The notes: generated from the sequence alone by a model not told the origin. 12,365 bases of DNA from JBBRHH01 sp038222915 (GCA_038222915.1 JBBRHH010000126.1:1-12365), one strand, 5' to 3'. Positions 1-7,071 are shown, counted from the first letter of the stretch. Made by a program: numbers and translations.

Positions 1-1
1 A

Positions 2-1516
2 GGCCCGCAGCGCGAGGGAGCGGAATACGTTGCACCCATCATCGTCAACAACCAGCGGTTGGGAACGATCCGGATGGCCGCCAACGGAACGGCTTTTCCG
101 GCGGTGGATGAGGCGAAGCTCGCCGCTCTTGCGGAAAAATCGGGATTGGAGCTGAAGCAACTCAAGACCATCGCGACGCAATTGTCGCGCAATAAAAACA
201 CCCGTTCGGCCGCGATTCATTTCCTCTTTCTGCTTGCAAATGCAATTGCAAGGCTGTGCTTCCAGGAATTTCAGCTTCGCCGGCGGATTGATGAGCTGAC
301 GGCCGTCTACAACGTCACGATGATGCTGGCCGACGCGCGCGATCTGGCGAAGGTGCTGCAGCGGACGGTGGAAGTCGTCACCGCCGTGATGAACGTCAAG
401 GCGAGTTCGATTCGCCTGATTGACCGGGAACGGGACGAGCTGGTCATTCGCGCGGTACACAATTTGTCTTCGGAATACATCGAAAAAGGCCCGGTTCTGT
501 TGAGCCGCGCAGAGATCGACCGCGAGGCGTTGACCAACAAGGGGTTTGCCTACGTCCGCAACATGTCGCTCGACCCGCGCGTGCAGTATCCGCAGCAATC
601 GGTGCGCGAGGGAATTGTCTCGATGCTTTCGGTGGGGATGCGCTACAAAGGGCGTCCGATCGGCGCGCTGCGGGTTTACACCAGTGAAGAGACGCACTTC
701 TCACAGCTTCAGATTGACCTCTTGAAAGCGGTAGCGGCGCAGGCGGCGGCGGCGATTGAAAATGCCCGGCTGCTGGCGGATTCGATCCAGGCGCAGGCGC
801 TGGAGCGGCAGGTGCAGATGGCGGTCGATGTTCAGCTTCGGCTGGTTCCACAACGCGCGCCGGACATCCCGGGTGTCGATGTGGCGAGCGTCTATGTGCC
901 CTGTTATGAGCTTGGGGGTGACCTTTTCGATTTTATCCCGCTGGCGGATGACAACCTCGGACTGGTCATTGCCGACGTCGCGGGCAAGGGCGTGCCGGCC
1001 AGCTTGATCATGGCCAGCGTGCGAGCGGCGCTGCGGGCGCACGTGGATAATATTTATTATCTCTACGACGTGATGCGACGCGTCAATGAGATGATTTTCC
1101 GTGATACGAAGCCATCCGAATTCGTGACGCTTTTTTACGGCGTGCTCGATACGCGGAACAGGCGTTTTACCTACTGCAACGCCGGCCACCCCCCTGCCAT
1201 GCTGCTTCGCAACGGCGAAGTCACGGATTTGGCCGGCGGCGGACTGGTGCTTGGCGTGGATCCGGATGAATCTTATCGTCAGGAGGTTCTGCAACTGGAG
1301 AGCGGCGATGTGCTCCTGATGTACACGGATGGCCTGTCGGAGGCGATGAACTTTCAGCGGCAGATGTACGGCCGGCAACGCGTCGTGGAGTCATTGGCCA
1401 AGGGCGGTGTGACGGCAGAAGTGATTGCGCAAAACGTGCTGTGGGACATGCGCCGCTTCGTCGGCCTGACGGCACGCAACGATGATGTGACGATGATTGT
1501 GGCGAAAATTCTATGA
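2..1516 (+). CDS. PocR-GAF-PP2C (SpoIIE/RsbU-type) serine phosphatase, 5' end outside window
   Basis: A signal-responsive protein phosphatase of the SpoIIE/RsbU class. The frame is open to the left edge, so the gene is 5'-truncated: 504 residues are visible, and the TTG at 59 is an internal Leu codon, not a start. Visible residues 1-85 resemble the C-terminal part of a PocR ligand-binding domain ('APIIVNNQRLGTI', then a 'LLANAIARL' helix). A short helical linker follows, then a GAF domain at about 112-260 ending in a signalling helix. A PP2C-type domain fills about 270-503. Its metal-binding acidic residues are present: GGDLFD (D307, D310), DVAGKG (D325), TDG (D443) and NDD (D494, D495). The 'NAGHPP' motif is also intact. 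Members of this class dephosphorylate anti-anti-sigma factors in partner-switching pathways; that substrate is inferred, because none is encoded here. No membrane segment is visible, so it is probably cytoplasmic. The next gene starts 16 bases after the stop. Confidence 0.9.
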   Translation, partial: GPQREGAEYVAPIIVNNQRLGTIRMAANGTAFPAVDEAKLAALAEKSGLELKQLKTIATQLSRNKNTRSAAIHFLFLLANAIARLCFQEFQLRRRIDELTAVYNVTMMLADARDLAKVLQRTVEVVTAVMNVKASSIRLIDRERDELVIRAVHNLSSEYIEKGPVLLSRAEIDREALTNKGFAYVRNMSLDPRVQYPQQSVREGIVSMLSVGMRYKGRPIGALRVYTSEETHFSQLQIDLLKAVAAQAAAAIENARLLADSIQAQALERQVQMAVDVQLRLVPQRAPDIPGVDVASVYVPCYELGGDLFDFIPLADDNLGLVIADVAGKGVPASLIMASVRAALRAHVDNIYYLYDVMRRVNEMIFRDTKPSEFVTLFYGVLDTRNRRFTYCNAGHPPAMLLRNGEVTDLAGGGLVLGVDPDESYRQEVLQLESGDVLLMYTDGLSEAMNFQRQMYGRQRVVESLAKGGVTAEVIAQNVLWDMRRFVGLTARNDDVTMIVAKIL

Positions 1517-1532
1517 CCGGGCGGCAGGCAGA

Positions 1533-2804
1533 ATGCTGGTTCTTTTAACTCCCATTGGATCGAGCGGGGACGTGCATCCCTTCGTTGGACTGGGAATCAC
1601 GTTGCGTCAGCGCGGCCATACAGTCCGTGTCATCACCAACGATCACTTCGAGCCGCTCGTCCGCCGGTGCGGACTGGAATTTGTGGCCGAGGGGACATCG
1701 GAAGAATTTCGGACCATCCTCCAGAACTCCGACATCTGGCACCCTACGCGCGGGTTTCGCACCATCATGGACAGCTTCGTGCGAAAGCTGCCGTCGTTAT
1801 ACAAAACGGTCATAGACAATTACGTGCCCGGCGAGACAGTCGTGGTGGCGCATAGCCTGGATTTTGCGTCACGGATTGCGCATGACAGCGTGGGTATTCC
1901 GCTGGTGAGCATGCATCTCTCGCCGATCATGTTTCGTTCGCTCCACCAGATGCCGGTGGCGCGGGGCACGACGGACATGTCGGGATGGCCGCGATGGATG
2001 AAACGGTTGCTGTACTGGGCCGCCGACAAATTCATTCTCGATCCGGCGCTGGCGAAAACACTCAACGCAATGCGGAAAGAGCATGGCCTTGCGCCGGTGT
2101 CTCGCGTTCTGAAGGATTGGTGCCATTCGCCGCAGGTAACGCTGGGCATGTTTCCGGACTGGTTTGCTCCGCCGCAACCGGATTGGCCCAAGCAGGTGCG
2201 GCTCGCGGGTTTTCCGATGTTTCACGAGCAGGGTGTGACGCCCGTTGCCGCGGCGTTGGACGAATTTTTGAAATCCGGGACGCCGCCGATCGTGTTCACG
2301 CCGGGGTCGGCCATGGTGCATGGCCGGTCGTTTTTCGAAGCCGCGGTCGACGCGTGCACGCGGCTTGGTCGGCGCGGCATCCTGCTGACACGATTTCCCG
2401 AGCAGATTCCGACGAACCTGCCCGCCGATGTGCGGCATTTTGATTATGCGCCGCTGAGTGAAATACTGCCGCGGTGCGCCGCCCTGGTACATCACGGCGG
2501 CATCGGCACGACGGCCGCGGGGTTCGCGGGTGGGGTTCCGCAGATCATCATGCCGATGAGCCACGATCAACCGGACAACGCGGCGCGGGTGGTTCGGCTT
2601 GGCGTCGGCGACCGGTTGATGCCAAAGCGCTTTCGCGGCCCGGAGTTGGCGGAGAAGCTTCGCGTGCTCCTGGATTCGAACGAAGTCAAAGCGCGGTGTG
2701 TCGACCTCGCGAAAAAATGTGCCCACATGCACTCCCTTGAAACGGCTTGCGGGATGATCGAGAAGTTGATGGACAGAGTGGCAACGCGTAGCGTGGTTTG
2801 CTGA
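1533..2804 (+). CDS. GT1-family (UGT/RhlB-like) glycosyltransferase
   Basis: A GT-B fold glycosyltransferase of family GT1, 423 residues, which transfers a sugar from a nucleotide donor to a small or lipid acceptor. The N-terminal domain opens with 'LLTPIGSSGDVHPF' (about residues 4-17), the loop typical of sterol and rhamnolipid-type glycosyltransferases. The C-terminal donor-binding domain carries 'HHGGIGTT' (from residue 320) and 'HDQPDNA' (344-350), the nucleotide-sugar signature. I chose the ATG at 1533 over the longer frame from 1497: the extra twelve residues overlap the phosphatase gene, are unlike the family, and the hydrophobic first strand starts immediately after this Met. The ribosome site is weak (GGCAGG just upstream). 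It lies 16 bases after the phosphatase stop and 21 before the RidA-like gene, so co-transcription is likely. The acceptor cannot be told from sequence; lipid or antibiotic-like aglycones are both possible. Confidence 0.9.
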   Translation: MLVLLTPIGSSGDVHPFVGLGITLRQRGHTVRVITNDHFEPLVRRCGLEFVAEGTSEEFRTILQNSDIWHPTRGFRTIMDSFVRKLPSLYKTVIDNYVPGETVVVAHSLDFASRIAHDSVGIPLVSMHLSPIMFRSLHQMPVARGTTDMSGWPRWMKRLLYWAADKFILDPALAKTLNAMRKEHGLAPVSRVLKDWCHSPQVTLGMFPDWFAPPQPDWPKQVRLAGFPMFHEQGVTPVAAALDEFLKSGTPPIVFTPGSAMVHGRSFFEAAVDACTRLGRRGILLTRFPEQIPTNLPADVRHFDYAPLSEILPRCAALVHHGGIGTTAAGFAGGVPQIIMPMSHDQPDNAARVVRLGVGDRLMPKRFRGPELAEKLRVLLDSNEVKARCVDLAKKCAHMHSLETACGMIEKLMDRVATRSVVC

Positions 2805-2813
2805 CTCGTATTT

Positions 2814-2820
2814 GAAGGAG
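2814..2820 (+). promoter_or_regulatory. Ribosome binding site of the RidA-like gene
   Basis: GAAGGAG lies five bases before the ATG at 2826. It is the strongest Shine-Dalgarno sequence on the plus strand of this window and fixes the start of the RidA-like gene. It suggests efficient independent initiation within the operon. Confidence 0.8.
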
Positions 2821-2825
2821 ATTTT

Positions 2826-3242
2826 ATGGCGAGTGATATCCAGATTACCGTGGCCAACCGGGCGGGCCGAAAGACGGCAAGCTCCGGTTCCAAGTGGGAA
2901 CCGCTGATGGGCTATTCGCGCTCGGTGCGCAGCGGGAACATTATCGCGGTGACGGGGACCGTGGGCGTGGGGGCCGACGGGAAATATTCCAAGTCATTGG
3001 GTGACCAGACGCGCCGATCGCTCGACATCATTCGCGCGGCGATCGAATCGCTGGGCGGGAAAATCGAGCATGTCATTCGGACGCGAATGTTCGTGACCGA
3101 TGTGAGCAAGTGGGAGGAAGTCGCAAAGGTCCATGGCGAAGTGTTTGCCGAGATCCGGCCGGCGACTTCGATTGTGGAGGTGACGCGGCTGATCGACGCC
3201 GAGGCACAAATTGAAATCGAAGCGGATGCCGTCGTGCCCTGA
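2826..3242 (+). CDS. RidA/YjgF/UK114-family protein lacking the deaminase arginine
   Basis: A 138-residue member of the RidA (YjgF/YER057c/UK114) superfamily, normally trimeric cytoplasmic proteins. Canonical RidA hydrolyses reactive enamine/imine intermediates from PLP enzymes. The core is clear: 'GDQTRRSLDIIRAAIESLGG' in the middle, 'VIRTRMFVTDVSKWEEV' next, and a C-terminal 'VEV...IEIEADAV' strand pair. The 'GSKWEPLMGYSR' segment near residue 21 is typical of a divergent subgroup and not of classical RidA. In canonical RidA the motif 'PARS' supplies the catalytic Arg (Arg105 in E. coli). Here it reads P-A-T-S, with Thr114 in that place, so classical 2-imino acid deaminase activity is unlikely; this subgroup is of unknown function. 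It has a strong ribosome site and is the last gene of the plus-strand cluster. Its stop converges on the membrane-protein gene 17 bases away. Confidence 0.92.
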   Translation: MASDIQITVANRAGRKTASSGSKWEPLMGYSRSVRSGNIIAVTGTVGVGADGKYSKSLGDQTRRSLDIIRAAIESLGGKIEHVIRTRMFVTDVSKWEEVAKVHGEVFAEIRPATSIVEVTRLIDAEAQIEIEADAVVP

Positions 3243-3259
3243 GATTGTGCAGAGCGTCA

Positions 3260-3691
3260 TCAAGCTTGCGCAACCAACTCGAGGTGGAGCGCCTCATACT
3301 GTGCTGAAACCGATAGCGCGCCCTTCGCGAGTTGAATTGGCGAGCAATCGCCAGCCTGATCTTTTGCCTCACAGAACGTCGCGGCACGGCGCACGCGCAG
3401 GTGATGGCGCAACACGCCCTGCGTGTATTCGGCCGTGAAAATGTAGCGGTGCCGATCCCCCTGCTGTGCATAAATCACGTCACAAATCCGAAGATTGGCT
3501 GCGCCGGGCACCGGAAACATCGATGCGACGCGCGGGGCAAGGTTGAACGGATCGGTGGTCGCAAAGTGCATCTTCCACTCTCGCGCAAGGGCTTTAAGCA
3601 CTGCACGACGGTGCGAGCGTCGACCCCGATCGATGAGATAGGCGGCGGTTGTAATAGCGACCAGAATAGCGAGCAGCAAACTTGGCGGCAT
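3260..3691 (-). CDS. Small hypothetical single-pass membrane protein
   Basis: A 143-residue protein of unknown function. Residues 3-20 form a hydrophobic helix ('SLLLAILVAITTAAYLI') followed by an Arg-rich stretch (22-29), so by the positive-inside rule the remainder should be cytoplasmic. The soluble part has 'AREWKMHFATTDPFNLA' near 36 and a mixed beta-rich region with 'RHRYIFTAEYTQG' (80-92). I recognise no catalytic motif. It is supported as a real gene by its position: it begins 15 bases after the stop of the cytochrome-like gene on the same strand, and its protein has a coherent helix-plus-domain pattern. The overlapping plus-strand frame from 3332 to 4114 is Arg/Gly/Cys-rich and crosses into the neighbouring gene's antisense, so I take it as a shadow. 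Confidence 0.72.
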   Translation of the reverse strand: MPPSLLLAILVAITTAAYLIDRGRRSHRRAVLKALAREWKMHFATTDPFNLAPRVASMFPVPGAANLRICDVIYAQQGDRHRYIFTAEYTQGVLRHHLRVRRAATFCEAKDQAGDCSPIQLAKGALSVSAQYEALHLELVAQA

Positions 3692-3706
3692 CGTCCAACC
3701 AAAACT

Positions 3707-4930
3707 TTATGGAGCAGCGGGCGGAGCGGGAACTGCAGGGGCTGGCGGAGGGACGACTCCGGCGGGCGCTGGCGCGGTGGCGGGCTGCGTAGTTGCACCC
3801 GAGGGAATCTGGTATTCCACCTTGTAATCGGCGGTCGGCAGAAGAATGTTGCTGATCCAGTTAAGGATAGTCTGATACGGCCCCACCTGCGCGCTCGTGA
3901 AGGGTGTTCGCATTCCGACTACGTCCTTGTGCGGGAACTGGGCGCGGTCGCGAGGAAGGCCGAATTGCAGCAAGAGCGATTCATTGGGGCGCGTGCGGTC
4001 GACGAGCTTGTGCTGCACCTTGTCTACGGTGGTGGCATACTGGGTCAGGATGTAAAAATTGGTGTACACCACATCCGGCTCAGAGCCGGTGAACAAGAGG
4101 AACTTCGTCTTTGACTGTTCATTGTGGCAGCCGGAGGTCGCACATCCGGCGAGAAGCATGGGCTGGATCTTCTTGTACGCCTCGACCGCCGACGGATCGT
4201 TGCTGAATTTCACGTCCTGACGCATCTCGGGCGTGCCACGTGTCAGAATCAAAACCGCCTGCTGAAACGGAGTATTGGTGGCAAAATCGGCCGGGGCAAC
4301 GTTATCAAAATCGATGTAGCGTGTGATCACTTTGTTGGTGAACTGCGGCTTGAGCCCGACATCGTCGGTTTTCATTTCCCCCTGCTTGATGGTCTGAATC
4401 TGCTCGGGCGTGAGGAGATGCCGTGCGCCGGGCTTCGGGGGGGTGACGACCGGCCCAACAGTCGTCGTGCCTGTTCCGGTTGCACCGGTTCCTGTTGCCT
4501 GCGTGCGGTCTAGCAACTGTTGCCGATTGATGGTTACGATCAGTGCGTCGGCGTTCGGGTCCTGCGGATTGATTTTCTTGGCGGCGGTCGCCTCGATCCG
4601 TGCCTGGTCGTATGCCTTCTGGTTGAACAGCCAGCTTGCGAGCGTCAGGTGATCGGCGGCCGTCGCATTTGCCCCGAGCTTGGCGAGGCGACGCTTATAT
4701 TCGTCTTCAACATTCCCCGTGTAATCGAGCGAGGCGATGTTGCTGCGTTCGATGCTGAGCTGTGCACCATGGGCGCTGACGGTAATCTGATCGGGTTTAT
4801 CGACTGATTCAATGATGTCGCCCTCAATGGTTCGCCCGTCCTTGGTCTTGACGACGCCAGGTCGCGCCCACAGAACCGAAGCCATGATTCCGATTGCGGC
4901 AATTCCCCCCAGCATCGAGCGTCGCGTCAT
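3707..4930 (-). CDS. Exported cytochrome c-like protein with one CX4CH motif
   Basis: A 407-residue exported protein. I start it at the ATG at 4930, which has a GAGGAGA ribosome site and is followed by a signal-peptide-like segment ('RRSMLGGIAAIGIMASVLWA'); the frame extends upstream to 5053 but that part overlaps the SGNH gene. The twin Arg before the hydrophobic stretch could be a Tat signal. Mature order: a small beta domain ('KTKDGRTIEGDI', about 28-70), a TPR-like helical stretch (about 90-135), a Thr/Gly/Pro linker (about 145-168), a cytochrome-like domain, and a Pro/Ala tail. The heme-type motif is C263-A-T-S-G-C268-H269, four residues between the cysteines where CXXCH is usual. Met340 and His334 are possible second ligands. 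Related planctomycete proteins carry single-heme domains; heme attachment here is inferred. It probably shares a transcript with its neighbours on both sides. Confidence 0.82.
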   Translation of the reverse strand: MTRRSMLGGIAAIGIMASVLWARPGVVKTKDGRTIEGDIIESVDKPDQITVSAHGAQLSIERSNIASLDYTGNVEDEYKRRLAKLGANATAADHLTLASWLFNQKAYDQARIEATAAKKINPQDPNADALIVTINRQQLLDRTQATGTGATGTGTTTVGPVVTPPKPGARHLLTPEQIQTIKQGEMKTDDVGLKPQFTNKVITRYIDFDNVAPADFATNTPFQQAVLILTRGTPEMRQDVKFSNDPSAVEAYKKIQPMLLAGCATSGCHNEQSKTKFLLFTGSEPDVVYTNFYILTQYATTVDKVQHKLVDRTRPNESLLLQFGLPRDRAQFPHKDVVGMRTPFTSAQVGPYQTILNWISNILLPTADYKVEYQIPSGATTQPATAPAPAGVVPPPAPAVPAPPAAP

Positions 4931-4936
4931 AAGATG

Positions 4937-4943
4937 TCTCCTC
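4937..4943 (-). promoter_or_regulatory. Ribosome binding site that sets the cytochrome-like start
   Basis: Read on the minus strand this is GAGGAGA, six bases before the ATG at 4930. It decides for the 407-residue product with an N-terminal signal peptide over the longer frame that would overlap the upstream SGNH gene. Confidence 0.8.
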
Positions 4944-4996
4944 AAGCAGAATGTGTAGCCCAATCGTAGACTTTTGGCCTGAAACTGGCAACAGAC

Positions 4997-5017
4997 AGAC
5001 CGGCCGATCGGCGGTCT
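4997..5017 (-). other. Inverted repeat directly after the SGNH hydrolase stop
   Basis: AGACC and GGTCT flank the ten-base palindrome GCCGATCGGC, with one unpaired G. A stem of about eight to ten pairs is possible. It abuts the TAA of the SGNH gene. No T-run follows on either strand, so it is not a standard intrinsic terminator. It could attenuate, protect the 3' end of a processed message, or mean nothing. Confidence 0.35.
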
Positions 5018-5709
5018 TATTTCGCAATTCGCGGCCCGATAATCCCTGTCCATATCTCATAACCCTTCGCGTTCATGTGCAAGCCGTCTTCGCGGAAGAT
5101 CTCGGGTTTGGGCTTGCCGTCCTCACCCAACATCGGCGTGAAGACGTCGATATAGTCGAGCCCCTTGCCGGCCTTGCAATACTCCTCGATCAGCCGATTG
5201 GCCTCTTTAATTTTGTCCACCAGTTTCCATCGGGCGAGACTTGGCTTGATCGCGATGAAGTGGATGCGAACCTCCGGGAGATTCGTGCGGAGCTTTTCAA
5301 CCAGTGCCTTAAAGTCCGCGAGCACGCGATCCGGCGCATGGCCGCCGGCAATATCGTTGTCGCCCGCATAGAACACGATCTGACTGGGGTGATACGGAAA
5401 CACAATCCGCTCGGCGTAGCGCGTGCTGTCCGGAATCGTTGAACCGCCAAAACCGCGATTGATCACTTTCTGATCTGGAAAGTCCTTGGCGACGGACGTC
5501 CAGAATCGGACGCTGGAACTGCCAAGAAATAGAATCGCAGCCTGCGGAGGCGCGGCCTTCTTGTCCTGCGCCTCGAACGCTTCGATCTCTTTTTCGAACG
5601 GCAAGGCTGGATGCGTGGCCGGGGCGGTTGTTGGGGGAGCGGCGTGCAGACTGTGGGTCAAAAATACCAGGAATGAAACGAAGGTGACCGCATATCGCGT
5701 TGATCTCAT
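5017..5709 (-). CDS. Secreted SGNH/GDSL-family hydrolase
   Basis: A 230-residue SGNH-fold esterase or lipase-like protein, probably acting outside the cytoplasm. An N-terminal signal peptide (about 1-23, 'AVTFVSFLVFLTHSLHAA') is followed by a Thr/Pro/Ala linker. The SGNH blocks are present in order: block I as 'LGSSSVRFW' with the likely nucleophile Ser65, block II Gly88 in 'RGFGGS', block III Asn118 in 'GDND', block V Asp208 and His211 in 'DGLH'. The usual GDS is GSS, as is common in this PAF-acetylhydrolase-like branch, so an active enzyme is expected. Natural substrates could be acetylated glycans or other esters; the sequence does not say which. It is the first gene of a minus-strand cluster: 86 bases separate it from the cytochrome-like gene. 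It diverges from the propeller gene across 34 bases. Confidence 0.88.
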   Translation of the reverse strand: MRSTRYAVTFVSFLVFLTHSLHAAPPTTAPATHPALPFEKEIEAFEAQDKKAAPPQAAILFLGSSSVRFWTSVAKDFPDQKVINRGFGGSTIPDSTRYAERIVFPYHPSQIVFYAGDNDIAGGHAPDRVLADFKALVEKLRTNLPEVRIHFIAIKPSLARWKLVDKIKEANRLIEEYCKAGKGLDYIDVFTPMLGEDGKPKPEIFREDGLHMNAKGYEIWTGIIGPRIAK

Positions 5710-5743
5710 GGGCCCATCTTAACCGGCGGGGCTACAATGCGTC
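5710..5743. promoter_or_regulatory. Short divergent promoter region with near-start -10-like elements
   Basis: Only 34 bases lie between two divergent start codons. On the plus strand TACAAT (5733-5738) ends five bases before the ATG at 5744. On the minus strand TAAGAT (5721 to 5716) ends six bases before the ATG at 5709, with a possible -35 ATGACG 18 bases upstream that overlaps the other gene's start codon. If used, both would give leaderless or nearly leaderless messages. No good Shine-Dalgarno sequence precedes either start. No convincing plus-strand -35 is seen. Confidence 0.4.
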
Positions 5744-7060
5744 ATGAGCCAGCGCACGATCTATCTTGGGGCGGCGGGAACTGCGATCGTCGCGGGTCTG
5801 GCCACGATATTCTGCTTTTCGGGATCGGGATGCCGCGATCTGCACACCCATGTTGGCCAGCGAACGCTTTACACCGGCCCGACGACCTTTCCGGCCCCGG
5901 TTGAAGACTGGCCGGCCTGGCGCGGCCCGCGCGGAGACGGGATTTCTCACGAAACTTCGATTGCACGGGCTTTCCCCGCCGCAGGCCCGGCCCGGCTTTG
6001 GACGGCCGATGTCGGTCTTGGCTATTCCAGTCCGGTGGCGGTTGGCGGGCGCATTTTCCTATTTACTCTGAACGACCAGAAGGAAACGCTAACGGCGTTT
6101 GATGCAAACACTGGCCGCCTTATCTGGTCTGAAGAAGACCTGGCCGGCGGCGGGTGGGCCAGCGGATATCCCGGAACGCGGGCAACGCCGGCGGTCGATT
6201 CCGGGAGGATCTACACACTGGGCGGCGCCGGCGAAGTCGTTTGCCGCGACACGGTGACTGGAAAACAACAGTGGCGGCTAAACGTTCTTAAGCTGACCGG
6301 GGCCGGGATCATCGGTTACGGGTGCGCCTCGAGCCCACTTGTTGCCGGAGACAAAGTGTTTGTGCAGGGCGGCGATAACGGATCGATCGCGGTGGCCATC
6401 AACAAGACGACCGGCGCAGTCGCGTGGCAATCGGAGGCAAAAGGCGTGGCCGGCTACGCTCATCCGATCCTGACCAACGATCTGAATCAGCTCATCATCC
6501 TCGGCGGACGGGACGCCGTTGGCATGGATCCCGACACTGGAAAGACGTTATGGACCTACCCGTGGAAGACCAGCTACGACGTCAACTCGGCCACGCCCAT
6601 CTATGCGGGCGGCCATTTGTTTATCACAAGCGCCTATGACCACGGGTGCGCCATGTTGAAAATCTCTGCCAACGAGGCCACGAAAGAATGGGAATCAAGA
6701 AAGGTCATGGCGCGCTTTCAGCCGCCAATTCTTGATCGGGGATTGTTGTTCGCCAATTCTGAAGGGACGATCAAATGTCTTTCGTGGCCAGACGGTGAGC
6801 TGAAGTGGAAGGGGAGCGATTCGGAGTTGAAGGCAGGCATCGGCGGCTCGATTGTGCGCGTGGGCGATGAACTGCTCATCCTGTCGGATCGCGGGAAACT
6901 GATTCTTGCACATGCCAACGGGGCGGGGATTTCCGTGCTGGCGCAAGCCGAGGTGTTCGATGATCACGAAGTCTGGGCGACGCCCCTGCTCTATGGCGGC
7001 CGGCTTTATGCGAAGGGTTCGCGCGAATTGGTCTGTTTGGATTTGAGCGGCCCAAAGTAA
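5744..7060 (+). CDS. PQQ-like beta-propeller repeat protein, probable lipoprotein
   Basis: A 438-residue outer-wrap propeller of the PQQ-dehydrogenase/BamB-like repeat superfamily. An N-terminal hydrophobic segment (about 5-25) ends at 'SGSGC', with Cys30 a plausible lipid attachment site, so the protein is probably exported and anchored. The family-typical opener 'WPAWRGPRGDGIS' sits at about 56-68. Propeller blades follow with repeated 'SSPVAVGGRIFLF', 'FDANTGRLIW', 'DTVTGKQQWRL', 'NKTTGAVAWQS', 'DPDTGKTLW' and 'SWPDGELKWKG' units, roughly seven in all. I see no complete quinone-binding dehydrogenase active site, and the protein is shorter than PQQ alcohol dehydrogenases (about 600), so a scaffold or binding role is more likely than catalysis. 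Such proteins are very abundant in planctomycetes and mostly uncharacterised. The tag gene starts 11 bases after its stop. Confidence 0.88.
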   Translation: MSQRTIYLGAAGTAIVAGLATIFCFSGSGCRDLHTHVGQRTLYTGPTTFPAPVEDWPAWRGPRGDGISHETSIARAFPAAGPARLWTADVGLGYSSPVAVGGRIFLFTLNDQKETLTAFDANTGRLIWSEEDLAGGGWASGYPGTRATPAVDSGRIYTLGGAGEVVCRDTVTGKQQWRLNVLKLTGAGIIGYGCASSPLVAGDKVFVQGGDNGSIAVAINKTTGAVAWQSEAKGVAGYAHPILTNDLNQLIILGGRDAVGMDPDTGKTLWTYPWKTSYDVNSATPIYAGGHLFITSAYDHGCAMLKISANEATKEWESRKVMARFQPPILDRGLLFANSEGTIKCLSWPDGELKWKGSDSELKAGIGGSIVRVGDELLILSDRGKLILAHANGAGISVLAQAEVFDDHEVWATPLLYGGRLYAKGSRELVCLDLSGPK

Positions 7061-7071
7061 GATGGGCCGCC

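Noticed and set aside
59..61. TTG at 59 as the start of the phosphatase gene
   Set aside because: The frame is open to the left edge and the 19 codons before it continue a PocR-like sequence, so this TTG is an internal Leu codon.
701..1378. A 225-codon minus-strand open frame inside the phosphatase gene
   Set aside because: Antisense of a well-supported PP2C domain; composition is Arg/His-rich and no domain is visible.
1869..2732. A 287-codon minus-strand open frame inside the glycosyltransferase gene
   Set aside because: The product is Arg/His/Pro-rich with no recognisable fold, whereas the plus-strand frame encodes a clear GT1 protein.
3332..4114. A 260-codon plus-strand open frame
   Set aside because: It spans the antisense of two minus-strand genes and their junction. 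Its product is rich in Arg, Gly and Cys with no domain. The minus-strand frames have a ribosome site, signal peptide and heme-type motif, so this is a shadow.
4931..5053. N-terminal extension of the cytochrome-like protein to 5053
   Set aside because: It would overlap the SGNH gene, lacks a signal peptide at its start and ignores the strong ribosome site at 4943 to 4937.
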